The notes beneath the pieces are model-generated. The model saw only the letters and a list, made by a program, of their open reading frames with translations, was not told where the DNA came from and searched no databases. Position numbers and translations under genes: made by a program. From Mesocentrotus franciscanus (Eukaryota > Echinodermata > Echinoidea > Camarodonta > Strongylocentrotidae), in contig CP137683.1 of NCBI GenBank assembly GCA_037976565.1, positions 14,093,699 to 14,157,698 of the forward strand: a DNA stretch of 64,000 nt, given 5' to 3'. Positions 31,828-42,747 of this stretch are shown in pieces. Position 1 is the stretch's first letter; the number at the start of each line of letters is the position of its first letter.

Positions 31828-33328
31828 CCGGCCGCGTCGTATTTTTTCGTACCACGGCGAGCCCAGATTCCTATTATTTCATGAATATTCATTACGCAGG
31901 GTCGGGAAAGTCTCGATTCTCTTGAATATTCATGTATGATCGAGGCGGGAACTATCCTACATACGTAGCATGCGCAGCATCGAATATCGTGTGTAACACG
32001 TTGGATTAATGGTATAAAACGACATTAGAAAAGCAATGTCATGGTCATTTAGATAATACAGTCATAAATGCTGTGTTTAATTATTAATAAATGCCAAAAA
32101 AAAAAAATGTCAGTAGACAAGATATATGGCATATATTCAAGCAAGAGTAAAATGAGTGTTCTCTTGATAGGCAATTTATGAGTACTTCCGAGGTCAAGTT
32201 GAATCTAGTTCTTTTTATGAATGGGAAAATAATCAGTTCTAGGTTCGCTTGTTTAAATATTACAAGCAGAGGTTGAATTTTGGTATTGAATATGTGATAC
32301 AGTATAAACATGAGTTAATTTCAATTAGCAAAGGTGAATTTGATAAAACTGGATTTGACGTTTTATTCTTTAGAGGTGTTAGTGACAATTCAATCTGTAT
32401 AAAATAAATAACAAGAATAGGCCTACATACAGACATTTAGCAAAAATAAATACCTGTAGGCCTATTGCACTTAAATTATTTCTATGATCTATGCTCACTT
32501 AACTGCATAATATTACCACTGAATAATTACTTTAGTGCCTGCATGATGTGTCGTTTCACATACTATGTACCTGTCATAATAAATGACTTATGAAATCAAA
32601 CTCTATAGCTACGTACTTCATCCTCGTAAAGATACTCTTTCGCCTTAAACGAATAAGGATTTATTTGTGACACACAGTGCTATACTTGTTCTCACCAATT
32701 TTAACCGGATTAAATAACTGCTTTCTTTCGATCCTAAGCATCAAATAAACACACTTAATTGTTCAATACTTGGTAACCAAAGGGACAAAACTAAGTCACT
32801 AGTCTATACAAGCAGGGTATCAAATTCACCTATGCCAATTGAACTTAACTCATGTTTATAATAATGTATCACATATTCAATACCAAAATTCAACCTCTGC
32901 TTGTAATATTTAAAAAGCAAACAGCGAACTGATTATTTTCCCTTCATGAAAAGAACTAGATTCAACTTGACCTCAGAAAAGTAGGCCTACTCATAAATTA
33001 CCTATCAAGACTCTTGCTTGAAATATATGCTATATATCTTATACTGACATTTTGGCATTTACTAGTAATTAAACACAGCATTTATGACTGTATTATCTAA
33101 ATGACCATGACATTGCTTTTCTATGTCGTTTTATAGGCCTACCATTAATCCAACGTGTTACACACGATATTCGATGCTGCGCATGCTACACGCTAGGATA
33201 GTTCCCGCCTCGATCATACATGAATATTCAAGAGAATCGAGACTTTCCCCGACCCTGCGTAATGAATATTCATGATATAATAGGAATCTGGGCTCGCCGT
33301 GGTACGAAAAAAATAAGACGCGGTCCGG
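31828..33328. mobile_element. foldback element, about 1.5 kb with about 515 bp inverted arms
   Basis: The left arm (31,828-32,344) and right arm (32,818-33,328) are long inverted copies. Shared words include TCGTACCACGGCGAGCCCAG, GAATATTCATTACGCAGGGT, GATCGAGGCGGGAACTATCC, GACCATGACATTGCTTTTCT (opposite strand) and CACATATTCAATACCAAAAT. Small indels separate the arms. The spacer of about 470 bp has no frame. No certain target duplication was found. It resembles the foldback (TU-type) elements described in sea urchins, by structure only. Confidence 0.85.
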
Positions 33329-33787
33329 CCCCAGGATTCTGTCGACAGTAACGCATGCGCATTGTCTTTTTTTCATTGCTATAATATGCTAATAAGTGGA
33401 AAGGAGCTCATCAATATTCAAAATTTAATTTGCATATTGTACGCGCTGCGCGCAGGCCAAAATACCTATTTCGCTGGTGCACTAAAAAGTTGTCGTCTTC
33501 ATAGGCTCATACATGAAAAGTGGAAGCAGTGTGCACTTTTTGACCCTCCAAAATTTCCCCATGGCTGGACGGATGCAGAAGCGGAGTTGAGCCCCCCTGT
33601 TCAAAAGTGAATATAGCGCCCTCTAAATTCAAAGTAATCACATTGTTATGATATACCGTGTGCGTGCGCACCGTGCGCGCATAATTCAGTCTAGTCTACA
33701 ATTCCTCATTGATCGCATGCAGTCGAGTCCGAAATCATCGAATATATTTGTAAATTACGAATTTGCCAAGATGTCTCGTCAGGGCTC

Positions 33788-36769
33788 ATGTCAAGTATTG
33801 ACACCAAAGTAAAACAATCGTCCACACGGATTCGACTGCAAGAGAAAACTATGGAATTATGGACAAAGTTGCGGGAAGAAATGCAGATGAAGAGCAACGA
33901 CGATGCATGTTGCAAAATATCTGCTAACAACATTGTAATTGTAAGTAGAAAAAGACTAGAGTCTATTATTGTCGAGTTTAATTTTTCTATGATAACCCCG
34001 CTCACGGAATTAACTTAGTTGTGGATTCCGTGTCAATTAGATGAAAGTCTAGTTTCTGCCCCCTTCCTTACTTAGTTTGAGTTAGACGTCGTCGCTAGAT
34101 CTATACGCCGACTCACTCTCGGTCTCGCATAGTTGTCTTTCCGCCCGCCTGCTCAGGGCTGGCGCTGGCGTGTCTTGCTTCCTAATCATAATGCAGCCGC
34201 TCGGCGCGGCACAGAGAAGCCAGGGCCTTGCCTTGCAGCTGCCGCGATCGCGAGCCCTGGCGCGGGCGGGATGCTGGCGCGGCGCTGGCACTGGCACTAA
34301 CTACACTCGGGCATCGTATATCACATTACTTATTGTTTTGCATACTCTATAACTAGTCATGAATAAAATCCTATCAAAATTTAAATTCAAACAAAACGTA
34401 ACCTGCCAGTCCTGGGAATGCCACCGCCATGACCATGTCATTTACTGCTTGTCAAATATGTAAATCCTAATTCTGCGCACGGCCACGGCCTCAGCTCAGC
34501 AGTGTTTTGTTTTAGTTTTCAATGGCATCACCACCACTGACTAGACTATGTCTGAAACAAACGTTCGACAAAATTTGTGATTTTAAATGTTATAAGTGGA
34601 ACATATTTTGCTGTATTTTAACTCATTTAGTTGCTACAAATTTCCCCAAACCTTTCCATGAATTTCCACCTCATTCCACATTTTTATGGGAGAGGGAGGG
34701 TTACGTGCCCCCACTGTTCTGTAGCGTCGTAGATGTTAACTTTCAGCAGCGTTTGTGAGTTATTATGGTTGGATACATGCGTCTAGGGTTGGGTCAATCG
34801 AACATACAGATACAGGATTGGTCCATCATGTTTTGATCTCTTTTTTTAGAAAAAGACCATGGCAGTAGAATCTTTTAGGAACAGGAAAAAATTAGATTCT
34901 ACTAGATCTGGACAGTGCTATTGCAGAAAGAATCCACCTCAAAGCTTCCTAGCAATCAGAATCCAGTATTTCACACTTCCATTTGATATTTTGAGATTCA
35001 ATTGATTGCAATCTTCATAATCATAAAGCTACATACTGTACATGTAGTGGTACACTTATTTCAACTATGCCTTAGATAGTGAAAGAGCATTTTGTAATTT
35101 TGCACTCAAATTTTTGGGCTCCCAATACTTAGTTAAAAAGTTGGTGTGTCTCTTTTGCAGGCTGAAAATCCTTCATCACAAATACCCCAAAAACATACAT
35201 GTAGTTTAATTGATAGGAAGTGTGATCTGGGGATGTGATCAAAACCCCATGGTTATGTGTTGTTTTTGATGGGATTACAATATACAAATATCTCACTAAA
35301 ATGTTCTGAATTTAAACAAACAAATACAAATATTCTTTCTATAACCTTTCATTTCAGGCATGAGGATCAAAAGGATTGCATCAATGCAGCTCAAGTGGGA
35401 AATAGTGGCGGCGAAACGAACCCTAGGTAAGTGTATAGTAAGTTAGTAACACATTTTGTTTATTTATTCCCATGGCTGAACATTGCCCCATGAATACATA
35501 ACTGAATTTCACATTAGTCGCAAGCTGTCAATTATCTTGGAAGACGACCGGGGGATCTACAGGATTACCTCAATCCTGTATATCGATGATGATGATGACA
35601 GGTAAAACAACAGGTAGTTTAATGTTATGAAGTTCTATACAAAAAAAGCCTACATCAATTGCCTACATGTGTATTTTTGTAAAATATATGTACATATCTT
35701 TGTCAAAAACTTCTTTCTTTATGTTATGTTCTAACAGGAAAGGCCCTCTGTTGACTTCTTCTCCAGCAAAGAAAATGCATCAGCAGACTGATCATGACAT
35801 GTGAGTACAGCACACCATTATCACCATAGCCCTTGACTATATTTTGAACAATTTTAAAGTAAATTGTTGTTCACCCATGGTTCACCACTGCTCTTTTGTT
35901 AGATGAATTTCAATGAATAGAGCTTATTTAATAGCTCAGTGGATTCATTAGAGGGTTTTAAAAACCTTGATAGGCAGTTTACTCTTTTGTTTACTCAGCC
36001 TTTCATCTACCAAGGTTGTGAAACATAAGTTGAACTTGTCACTTGTAGGCGCTAATAAGAGGCAAGAGCGAAAATGCTAAAAGGAAATTGGAGAACTATA
36101 TAAAAAAAAGATTTGACACAAGGTCATGGATTTGGTTTAAATATATATATAATTGAAGCATCTGCCATTGGAGTAGGAGCTATTTAAAATTCATACATGT
36201 AGCTACTCAATGTTTGTGATTATTGAATTTCTTAAAAAGAAGCGTTTTAGGGCAAAATTTTCTATTGCTTAAAATATACATGTACATGTATCGACAATGG
36301 CATCTAAATGTATTAAAAAGAATCACTCAAATTGTTTTCGAGAGTTTTTATTTGCCATAATTCTCAAAAGTGTTTCTTCTACTCCAACATTTAATCTCGT
36401 AAATTATTTGTTTCCTCACTTAGGTTACCCTTTCATCGAAACGCCATGGTGCATTTTTCGGAGACTCGATTATTCGCAGACTGGATGCAAATGTCATCGA
36501 CAGCTCGTTTTCAACAGAAGTGTTTTTGTCTTCCAGGATGTACGAGCAGGCTATTACAACTTCATTGTTATAAACAGCTCAGTCGTCAACGGCTCCATCA
36601 TTTACGGCTCCATCATCAACGGCTCCATCATCAACGGCTCCATCATCGACGTCATCTCCATCATCAACGGCTACATCATCATCGACAGCTCTATCATCAT
36701 CATCAACGGCTTCACCATCCAATGCTTTATCATCAAGGGCTTCTTTATCAATGTCAGCAGCTAGAGTAA
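33788..36769 (+). CDS. unrecognised six-exon gene model, about 317 codons
   Basis: Exons: 33,788-33,940; 34,516-34,754; 35,358-35,426; 35,518-35,601; 35,738-35,800; 36,424-36,769. Donors are ATT|GTAAGT, TTT|GTGAGT, TAG|GTAAGT, CAG|GTAAAA and CAT|GTGAGT. Acceptors are GTTTTAG, CATTTCAG, CACATTAG, TCTAACAG and CTCACTTAG. The first junction is phase 0 and the next four are all phase 2; the three middle exons are multiples of three, so the frame is kept throughout. Exon 1 is helical and charged (EKTMELWTKLREEMQMKSND). Exons 3-5 include ILEDDRGIYRITSILYIDDD and an acidic run. Exon 6 ends in a His/Gln/Arg-rich repeat (RLHHQRLHHQ). No known domain is recognised. An alternative start is the ATG at 34,522. 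In exon 6 other frames compete: a Thr-Ala-Pro-Ser-rich one, and one at 36,765-36,956 with CTMCNIC and CICNAC pairs. The 3' end is therefore the weakest part. Confidence 0.5.
34090..34310. promoter_or_regulatory. GC/CpG-rich block in the first intron of the gene model
   Basis: About 220 bases much richer in GC than the surroundings, with GCTGGCGC/GGCGCGG words. If the gene starts at 34,522 instead of 33,788, this would be its promoter region. Confidence 0.3.
36585..36745 (+). repeat. coding-type minisatellite, CATCATCAACGGCTC units
   Basis: Units of 12-15 bases (TCATCAACGGCTCCA) are repeated about ten times with drift. It lies in the last exon of the gene model. Depending on frame it gives LHHQR, TAPSS or INGSI repeats. 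Confidence 0.8.
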
Positions 36770-36770
36770 C

Positions 36771-36956
36771 TTGGTGTGGACCATCTACATGTGTACCATG
36801 TGCAATATATGTGATAGATCATCAACAACATATACCCACTTATGCGCAATACAATCTGTTGAAATAGCCAATTTGATACACAGCAAATATCCTTCCATTA
36901 CGAATCATGACTGTATTTGTAATGCCTGTCGTCTGAAGTACAGAAGTAAAGTTTAA
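36771..36956 (+). CDS. possible terminal coding exon with cysteine pairs
   Basis: A frame from about 36,765 to the stop at 36,956 reads VWTIYMCTMCNICDRSS, later ANLIHSKYPSITNHD and CICNACRLKYRSKV. Two C-x2-C pairs and a basic end suggest a small zinc-binding tail. It is in a different frame from exon 6 of the model, so it would need another splice or a frameshift. It may equally be the decayed end of a transposon-derived gene. Confidence 0.3.
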   Translation: MVWTIYMCTMCNICDRSSTTYTHLCAIQSVEIANLIHSKYPSITNHDCICNACRLKYRSKV

Positions 36957-36974
36957 CATATGAATTACACACTT

Positions 36975-37945
36975 TTTTATGCCTCCGCTACAACGTAGCC
37001 GGAGGCATTATGTTTTCTGGTTGTCCGTCCGTACGTACGTACGTCCCGTACGTACGTCCCGTTCTCGTGATCGCGTTATCTCAAGAACCAATTGATGGAT
37101 TACCGCCAAACTCGGGTCATGTATGTATCTTGCAGAGCTAATGAAGTGATTAGATTTTGGGGTCACGAGGTCCAAGGTCAAAGGTCACAGGGCTCATTAT
37201 GTATGCAAAAATAGCTCGTGATCGCGTTATCTCAAGAACCGATTGATGGATTACCGCCAAACTTGGGTCATGTATGTATCTTGCAGAGCTAATGAACTGA
37301 TTAGATTTTGGGGTCACGAGGTCAAAGGTCAAAGGTCACAGGGCTCATTATGTATGCAAAAATAGCTTGTGATCGCGTTATCTCAAGAACCGATTGATGG
37401 ATTACCGCCAAACTTGGGTCATGTATGTATCTTGCAGAGCTAATGAACTGATTAGATTTTGGGGTCACGAGGTCAAAGGTCAAAGGTCACAGGGCTCATT
37501 ATGTATGCAAAAATAGCTTGTGATCGCGTTATCTCAAGAACCGATTGATGGATTACCGCCAAACTTGGGTCATGTATGTATCTTGCAGAGCTAATGAACT
37601 GATTAGATTTTGGGGTCACGAGGTCAAAGGTCACAGGGCTCATTATGTATGCAAAATAGCTTGTGATCACATTATCTCAAGAACCGATTGATGGATTACC
37701 GCCAAACTTGGGTCATGTATGTATCTTGCAGAGCCAATGAACTGATTAGATTTGGGGTCACGAGGTCAAAGGTCACAGGGCTCATTATGTATCCTAAAAT
37801 AGCTCGTGATCGCGTTATCATTAGAACCAACAGATGGATTACAATCAAACTTGAATTTTAAAAATTGCTTCCATTTTGGTTTGTAAAATTGCTCTATGGC
37901 GGAGGCATCATCGACTGCGCGCAGTTGAAGTTCCATCTAGTTTTC
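36975..37945. mobile_element. repetitive element with GGAGGCATTATG ends around a tandem array
   Basis: It starts ATGCCTCCGCTACAACGTAG, CCGGAGGCATTATG, then a TCCGTCCGTACGTACGTACG run. It ends GGCGGAGGCATCATCGACTG. The outer parts are inverted (GCCTCCGC / GCGGAGGC). Elements with this layout are widespread in marine invertebrates; the superfamily is not clear to me. No coding capacity was found. Confidence 0.6.
37069..37865 (+). repeat. tandem array, five units of 143-151 bp plus a partial sixth
   Basis: Units start GATCGCGTTATCTCAAGAAC at 37,069, 37,220, 37,371, 37,522, 37,665 and 37,808 (periods 151, 151, 151, 143, 143). Units are nearly identical except the first and last. Each holds GGTCAAAGGTCA direct repeats. 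The minus-strand frames across it are shadows. Confidence 0.95.
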
Positions 37946-38299
37946 AAATGTTTTAAATTTAAACGGAAAAGACAAAAATCACAATATTCTGAACTGAAAA
38001 TGTGTGACATGTGTCGAGGCTTCAATGTGTGATAACTTGCCACAGAATAGAACTTCTAGTACCTGTACATGTATATTATTTATATTGTTTGTAATGTTTG
38101 TTCCTTGAAATATTAAATGCATAACATCGTTTATAAAGTTGGATAATAAGCAATGCTTAAATATTACAAACTTGTATTGATGATATTAATAATTGATATT
38201 ATAAAAATTGTTTAAAAATAAATTTTTCATAAACAAATGTCATGCTTATTTCGACGTGCAACTCAAAACAAAAGGGTGAACTCAAAATTAATCTAGATG

Positions 38300-39280
38300 G
38301 AAATATATTAAAAACAAGTATGTAATGTGAGATATCTTGAAGTTGGAGTTGATGTAGATTTTCACCTTACATGGGATATTCACATTGAACATTTATGTTA
38401 ATTACTTTCGTCTAAAGTACACGCATTAAGAAGCTTTTGCTCAACTGTACACTGTAAATAGTAATTTATTGAACACCTTATATAAGACAACTATACAATC
38501 TTGCATTGATTACGCTTGTTCAGTTTGGGGAAACTGTTCTTCCAAAAACGGAATAAATACTTTTAAGTCCAAAAAACGGACAGCAGGAATAGTTACAAAT
38601 AAATTTGATTACTCTAACGGCACATGTGACGTTTTTTCTGAATGGCAAATGTTTGAGCTAAGGCATGATTACTTCCTCGCCTCATTAGCATACATGGATG
38701 TATTTACGGTCTTGCCCCCGATAGATTGTGCAATGAATTTGAATTTTTATTTTATAGGCATGTTCTTATAATACTAGAAATACATACATATAAGGAGAAA
38801 AACTTATCATGAATTTATAATTATATTATATTTAAGCATACCAATTGAATTGCCAAATATATTCCATGGGCGTCCTTACATATTTTTAGTACTCTCCATA
38901 AATATACTTCTTATTGTATTCGCCATCCATACATCTCTTTGACTTTATCTCTCGTTCTACTAATCTTTTTCTCTTGCTAATTGATATGGTACAGATTTAT
39001 TTTTATTGATCCTTATCTAAATTGTTCTATCTTGTTTATACATTGTATATTTACAATTTACAAGTGTCATTATCCAAATGCCTTGTATTTTTAACTACTA
39101 TGTATGAATATTTGTATACATGTGTATCATGAACTTTTTTATTTTAAACCTTTGAAATGTATTTTAATGTTTACATACATTCATTGTGGTGTATTTCAAT
39201 CAGGACCATGATGAAAAACAGCTTTGCTGATCAGGTTTATCCTGAATGAAGATTCTCAAATAATGAAATAAATAGATAAA
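38300..39280 (+). pseudogene. LINE remnant: RT C-terminus and 3' tail
   Basis: HLTWDIHIEHL (38,372 on), SSKVHALRSF, then TIQSCIDYACSVWGNCSSKN, ELRHDYFLASLAYM (to about 38,700) follow the order of the end of a Jockey/CR1-like ORF2. In-frame stops occur near 38,400 and 38,460. The 3' part ends AACAGCTTTGCTGATCAGGT and GAAATAAATAGATAAATG, a LINE-type tail near 39,280. Confidence 0.75.
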
Positions 39281-39447
39281 TGCAGTTTCAAATAATTGTT
39301 AAAAGATACTCTGTTGTAAGCAGTTTTGTTGTATTGGGATTTGCCCATCTTCATTTCATCTCATATGTATATATGTATTTATCAACATGCATAAGGCCAG
39401 CTAGGTCTGAATTGCTGTTTAATCTTGCTGGGAAGAAATACTTATAC

Positions 39448-39717
39448 ATGGTACACAGGGGCGGATCCAGCCAGCGGCAAGAGATGGGGCCCAAAAAGGG
39501 GCCCACTTCGTGCGAAAATTTGAAAATCGTGCCGGTCGATTTCGATTTTCCGCTCAGTGGAGGGGGGGTAGTGAGCACAACATTTTTTTTTTCCATTGAA
39601 AATTGGAAAATCGTGTCGGTCGATTTTCCGCTCAGTAGGGGGTAGGGAGCACATTTTTTACACCCCTTGAGTGCCAGGGAGGGGCCCAGGCCCCCTGGAT
39701 CCGCCACTGATGGTACA
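39448..39717. mobile_element. hAT-type MITE, 254 bp, 8 bp target duplication
   Basis: The ends CAGGGGCGGATCCAG (39,456) and CTGGATCCGCCACTG (to 39,709) are flanked by perfect ATGGTACA at 39,448-39,455 and 39,710-39,717. It is the same family as 19,127 and 31,614, with an internal repetition of the AAAATCGTG-CGGTCGATTT block. Confidence 0.88.
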
Positions 39718-39969
39718 CATGTATCTTATCATGAACATGGTGCCATGTAAGTCTGAGCTTTTATCAAGTTTTATGCTTTTGAAATAAAATGTTTTGTTTG
39801 ATTTCATATGAATGTGTGACTTGTTTTACTTGTTTCACCTTTGTGATTGCAATTCACAACAAAGTTGCTCTGAAATTCAGTTCAAATGGGGTTATGGTTT
39901 AGAGTGCTTTCAGAACAGGGTGTAATGTTGAAATGCAAAATTTGCTAATTTTTGTAAAGTATGAGAAAT

Positions 39970-40090
39970 GTCCACAGAGGAGGAAAGAAGAGAGAGACAG
40001 AAAGGGGGACAGAGAGAGAGAGAGAGAGAGGGGGGGGGGTAGAGAGAGAAACACAAAGAGACAGAGTAAGAGAGGTGGATGAAGGGAGAG
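39970..40090. repeat. (GA)n-rich tract
   Basis: About 100 bases of GAGAGA, with GGGGGGGGG in the middle. Confidence 0.9.
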
Positions 40091-40467
40091 TATGAGCACC
40101 AAGGCGTAAATGATCATATATGATTGAAGCATGTCTGTAAAAACGTAACTCAACAACCGAGCCTCCGAGGCTTCACTAGCTACTATCAGCATGCAGCAAA
40201 ACATACATTCACCGACACCGTTTTGAACTAACGGGACAGAACAAATTCGGGAGGGTAATTATATTTATCATCACTGGTGCTAAAACCGTACAGGAGATAT
40301 GTATTTTACAACTTGAAGACGACTGATACTTTAATTAATACATAAGAGTATATTTACGGGTACGTAAGTGGTTTCATAAGCCCAAACGACCGAGTAACTG
40401 CCTTTCTATTTTTATCTCCAAAAACCCGGGCGACATAGCAGACATGACAAGCATTTCGACGTCATGC

Positions 40468-40815
40468 CAGTGCGCGTGCGTGGAGTAGCCATTTCTGAAG
40501 CGAAGAACCTGCGTTTAGTGAACATCATAGAGATATATACTTACTATATCTCTATGGTGAACATGCATCAGATTCTGGTGGATGCTGACCCATTTACCAA
40601 ATATATTTCAAAACCATCAGGTTTGATCAGTTTGATCATATGACTTTCCCTGTAGTTCCTAATTCAGCTTTTTGATATAAAGAATGAAATTTTCGGTGTC
40701 CGGTCAAATTAATCAGATATATGAAAATCGGTATGAGTAAAAACATTTGTTTGGATTTTCATATCGAATGTTCTGTTATCTAACCACTCAGAAAAAATGA
40801 GACATTTAGAGCTTT
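40468..40815 (+). repeat. segmental duplicate, copy 1 (partner at 41,772)
   Basis: From GCGCGTGCGTGGAGTAGCCA to GACATTTAGAGCT this is about 95 percent identical by eye to 41,772-42,081, apart from a 39-base addition at 40,526-40,564. No protein-like frame is present. Confidence 0.85.
40518..40564. mobile_element. 31 bp hairpin insertion with 8 bp target duplication
   Basis: The insert 40,526-40,556 has perfect 12 bp inverted arms CATAGAGATATA / TATATCTCTATG around a 7 nt spacer. It is flanked by GTGAACAT at 40,518-40,525 and 40,557-40,564. The duplicate segment has a single GTGAACAT (41,823-41,830), the empty site. An 8 bp duplication and a CA start are hAT-like, but the element is far too small to be a normal MITE. 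Confidence 0.8.
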
Positions 40816-41284
40816 TTTAAACGAGATATTACGATCTAAAATCAGGCTTTCAATTGTGCTTTTGTGAGGTTCTTGATCCTGGATAAACTAGCGTTTTTTG
40901 CGGACCTGCGGACTACATCAAACCATGTAGTAGGTCCATGATCAAACCAGGGAGATGACTCCCTGATCAAACCATAGAGATATCTCTGGATCAAACACAC
41001 AGCTAGCGGAGTATACACAGCCGCAATACACAACGTACATGTGAATAGTCGGGTACGTTCACAACACACCAGTGGTACGGTACGTACTGTGTGCATGTGT
41101 GTATACGGTTAGTGATAGATTCACGTACGGCGAGCTTTTTATGCTGCGAGTATCATGGACCTACCATGCGAGTATTCAGGGATCAGGGATTTGGCTTACA
41201 AAAGCGGGCATATGAGAAAATCATTTGAGGTGTCGTAGTTTGTATTCTGCCCCATATAGGCAGGGAGCTGACAGGCAGGATTTT

Positions 41285-41770
41285 TTCAGGGGGGTTAAAT
41301 TTGAAAATCGCGCCGAAAATTTCGCAACGACTCAGCCAGCCGCTGAATTAGCGGGGAGGGGTTGGGGTAAGAGCAATTTTTTTTGGTCCCGGAAATTGGG
41401 AAATTATTATCATTTTTTTCACTTGAAAAAACCGAGGGGGTGGTTTGCTCTGAAACACACACAAAAAAAAATGAGGGGTTATGGATAAATTGTTACAACA
41501 ACAACCAGGTGCGGATCGAGGGGGCGAGCGGGCCTTGCCCCGCAAAGAGAGAGAGAGAGAGAGGAAAAGAAGGGACAGGGAAAGAGGAAAGAAATGGAAA
41601 GACAGAAGAGGAAGAGGAAAAGAAAAGGGGGAAAAAAGAGATCGGGGGCGAAAGGGCGGTGCCTCCCCCGCCCAGCAAAAAAAATAAGAGAGAAGGAAGG
41701 AAAGGGAAAGAAAAAAGGAAAAGAGGAGATAAAGGGAAAGAAGAAAAGAAAAGAAGGGAGATTATCACTT
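41285..41770. repeat. low-complexity region: hAT-like fragment and (GA)n tract
   Basis: TTGAAAATCGCGCCG at about 41,302 resembles the hAT-MITE interior. 41,540-41,760 is purine-rich GAGAAAAGGAAAG. The long arginine/glutamate or phenylalanine/serine frames here are artefacts. Confidence 0.7.
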
Positions 41771-41771
41771 G

Positions 41772-42081
41772 CGCGTGCGTGGAGTAGCCATTTCTGAAGC
41801 GGCAAAGAACCTACAGCGTTTAGTGAACATGCATCAGATTCTGGTGGATGCTGACCCATTTACCAAATATATTTCAAAACCATCAGGTTTGATCAGTTTC
41901 ATCATATGACTTTCCCTGTAGTTCCTATTTCAGCTTTTTGATAAAAAAGAATGAAATTTTCGGTGTCCGGTCAAATTATTCAGATATATGAAAATCGGTA
42001 TGAGTAAAACATTTGTTTGGATTTTCATATCGAATGTTCTTTTATCTAACTACTCAGAAAAAAATGAGACATTTAGAGCTA
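41772..42081 (+). repeat. segmental duplicate, copy 2 (empty site)
   Basis: Partner of 40,468-40,815. It preserves the pre-insertion sequence TTTAGTGAACATGCATCAG. Confidence 0.85.
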
Positions 42082-42595
42082 ATAATAATTTCCCAAAGGA
42101 GAAAGAAGAAAAGAAAAGAAGGGAGATATCACTTGCAATTTTCCCGCCAACAAGTTGTGGATCGGGGAAGGCCCTTGCCCCCCCCCCATATTCCCCCATA
42201 TTCAATGCCCCAAATTATGTCAGGTAAAGGCCCCTACTGCTTTAAAAACAAAACTTTTTATTTGCAAGATTTTGCCAAAGCTCGCTCGTTTCTCTCGCTC
42301 ACAGTCATACGGCACATATTTTGTTATCCTATAAATGCAACGAGGCCCTATTATTCAAAATATATGTTATTACAATTATTATCGTAACTATACGAGTATA
42401 GGCCGCATATTAAATTCTGTACGTTTGTAGGGTTACGGGGCAGTGAACTAAATTATAGCGTGTGGATCGGCTACCCCACCTCCCGCCCCTCCCCCAAACA
42501 AAAAATGTTTTGGCTAATATAAATCGAAGGGATACCAAGATAAAATCATTGATGATGCCATTGACTGGTGATAATGTATGTGACAACCTGTAATA

Positions 42596-42743
42596 CGCAT
42601 GAGCAGGCCCGTAGCCAGGGGGCACGTGCCAAAAAATTTCCAAGATCACACACCCATCCTCATAGATCCCTCCCCAGGACGTCGATCAATTACAATGTAT
42701 GCCCCCCCAAACATCAAACTCTGGCTACGGCCCTGCGCTTGAG
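42596..42743. mobile_element. hAT-type MITE, 132 bp, second family
   Basis: The ends CAGGCCCGTAGCCAG (42,604) and CTGGCTACGGCCCTG (to 42,735) are inverted with one mismatch. The 8 bp flanks are CGCATGAG and CGCTTGAG, one mismatch. Confidence 0.8.
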
Positions 42744-42747
42744 AACA

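Noticed and set aside
36446..36769. Separate single-exon gene starting at the ATG at 36,446
   Set aside because: The upstream acceptor at 36,423 and matching phase make it better explained as the last exon of the spliced model.
37000..37900. CRISPR-like array of regular repeats
   Set aside because: Units are 143-151 bp, tandem without unique spacers, in animal DNA: a satellite-type array.
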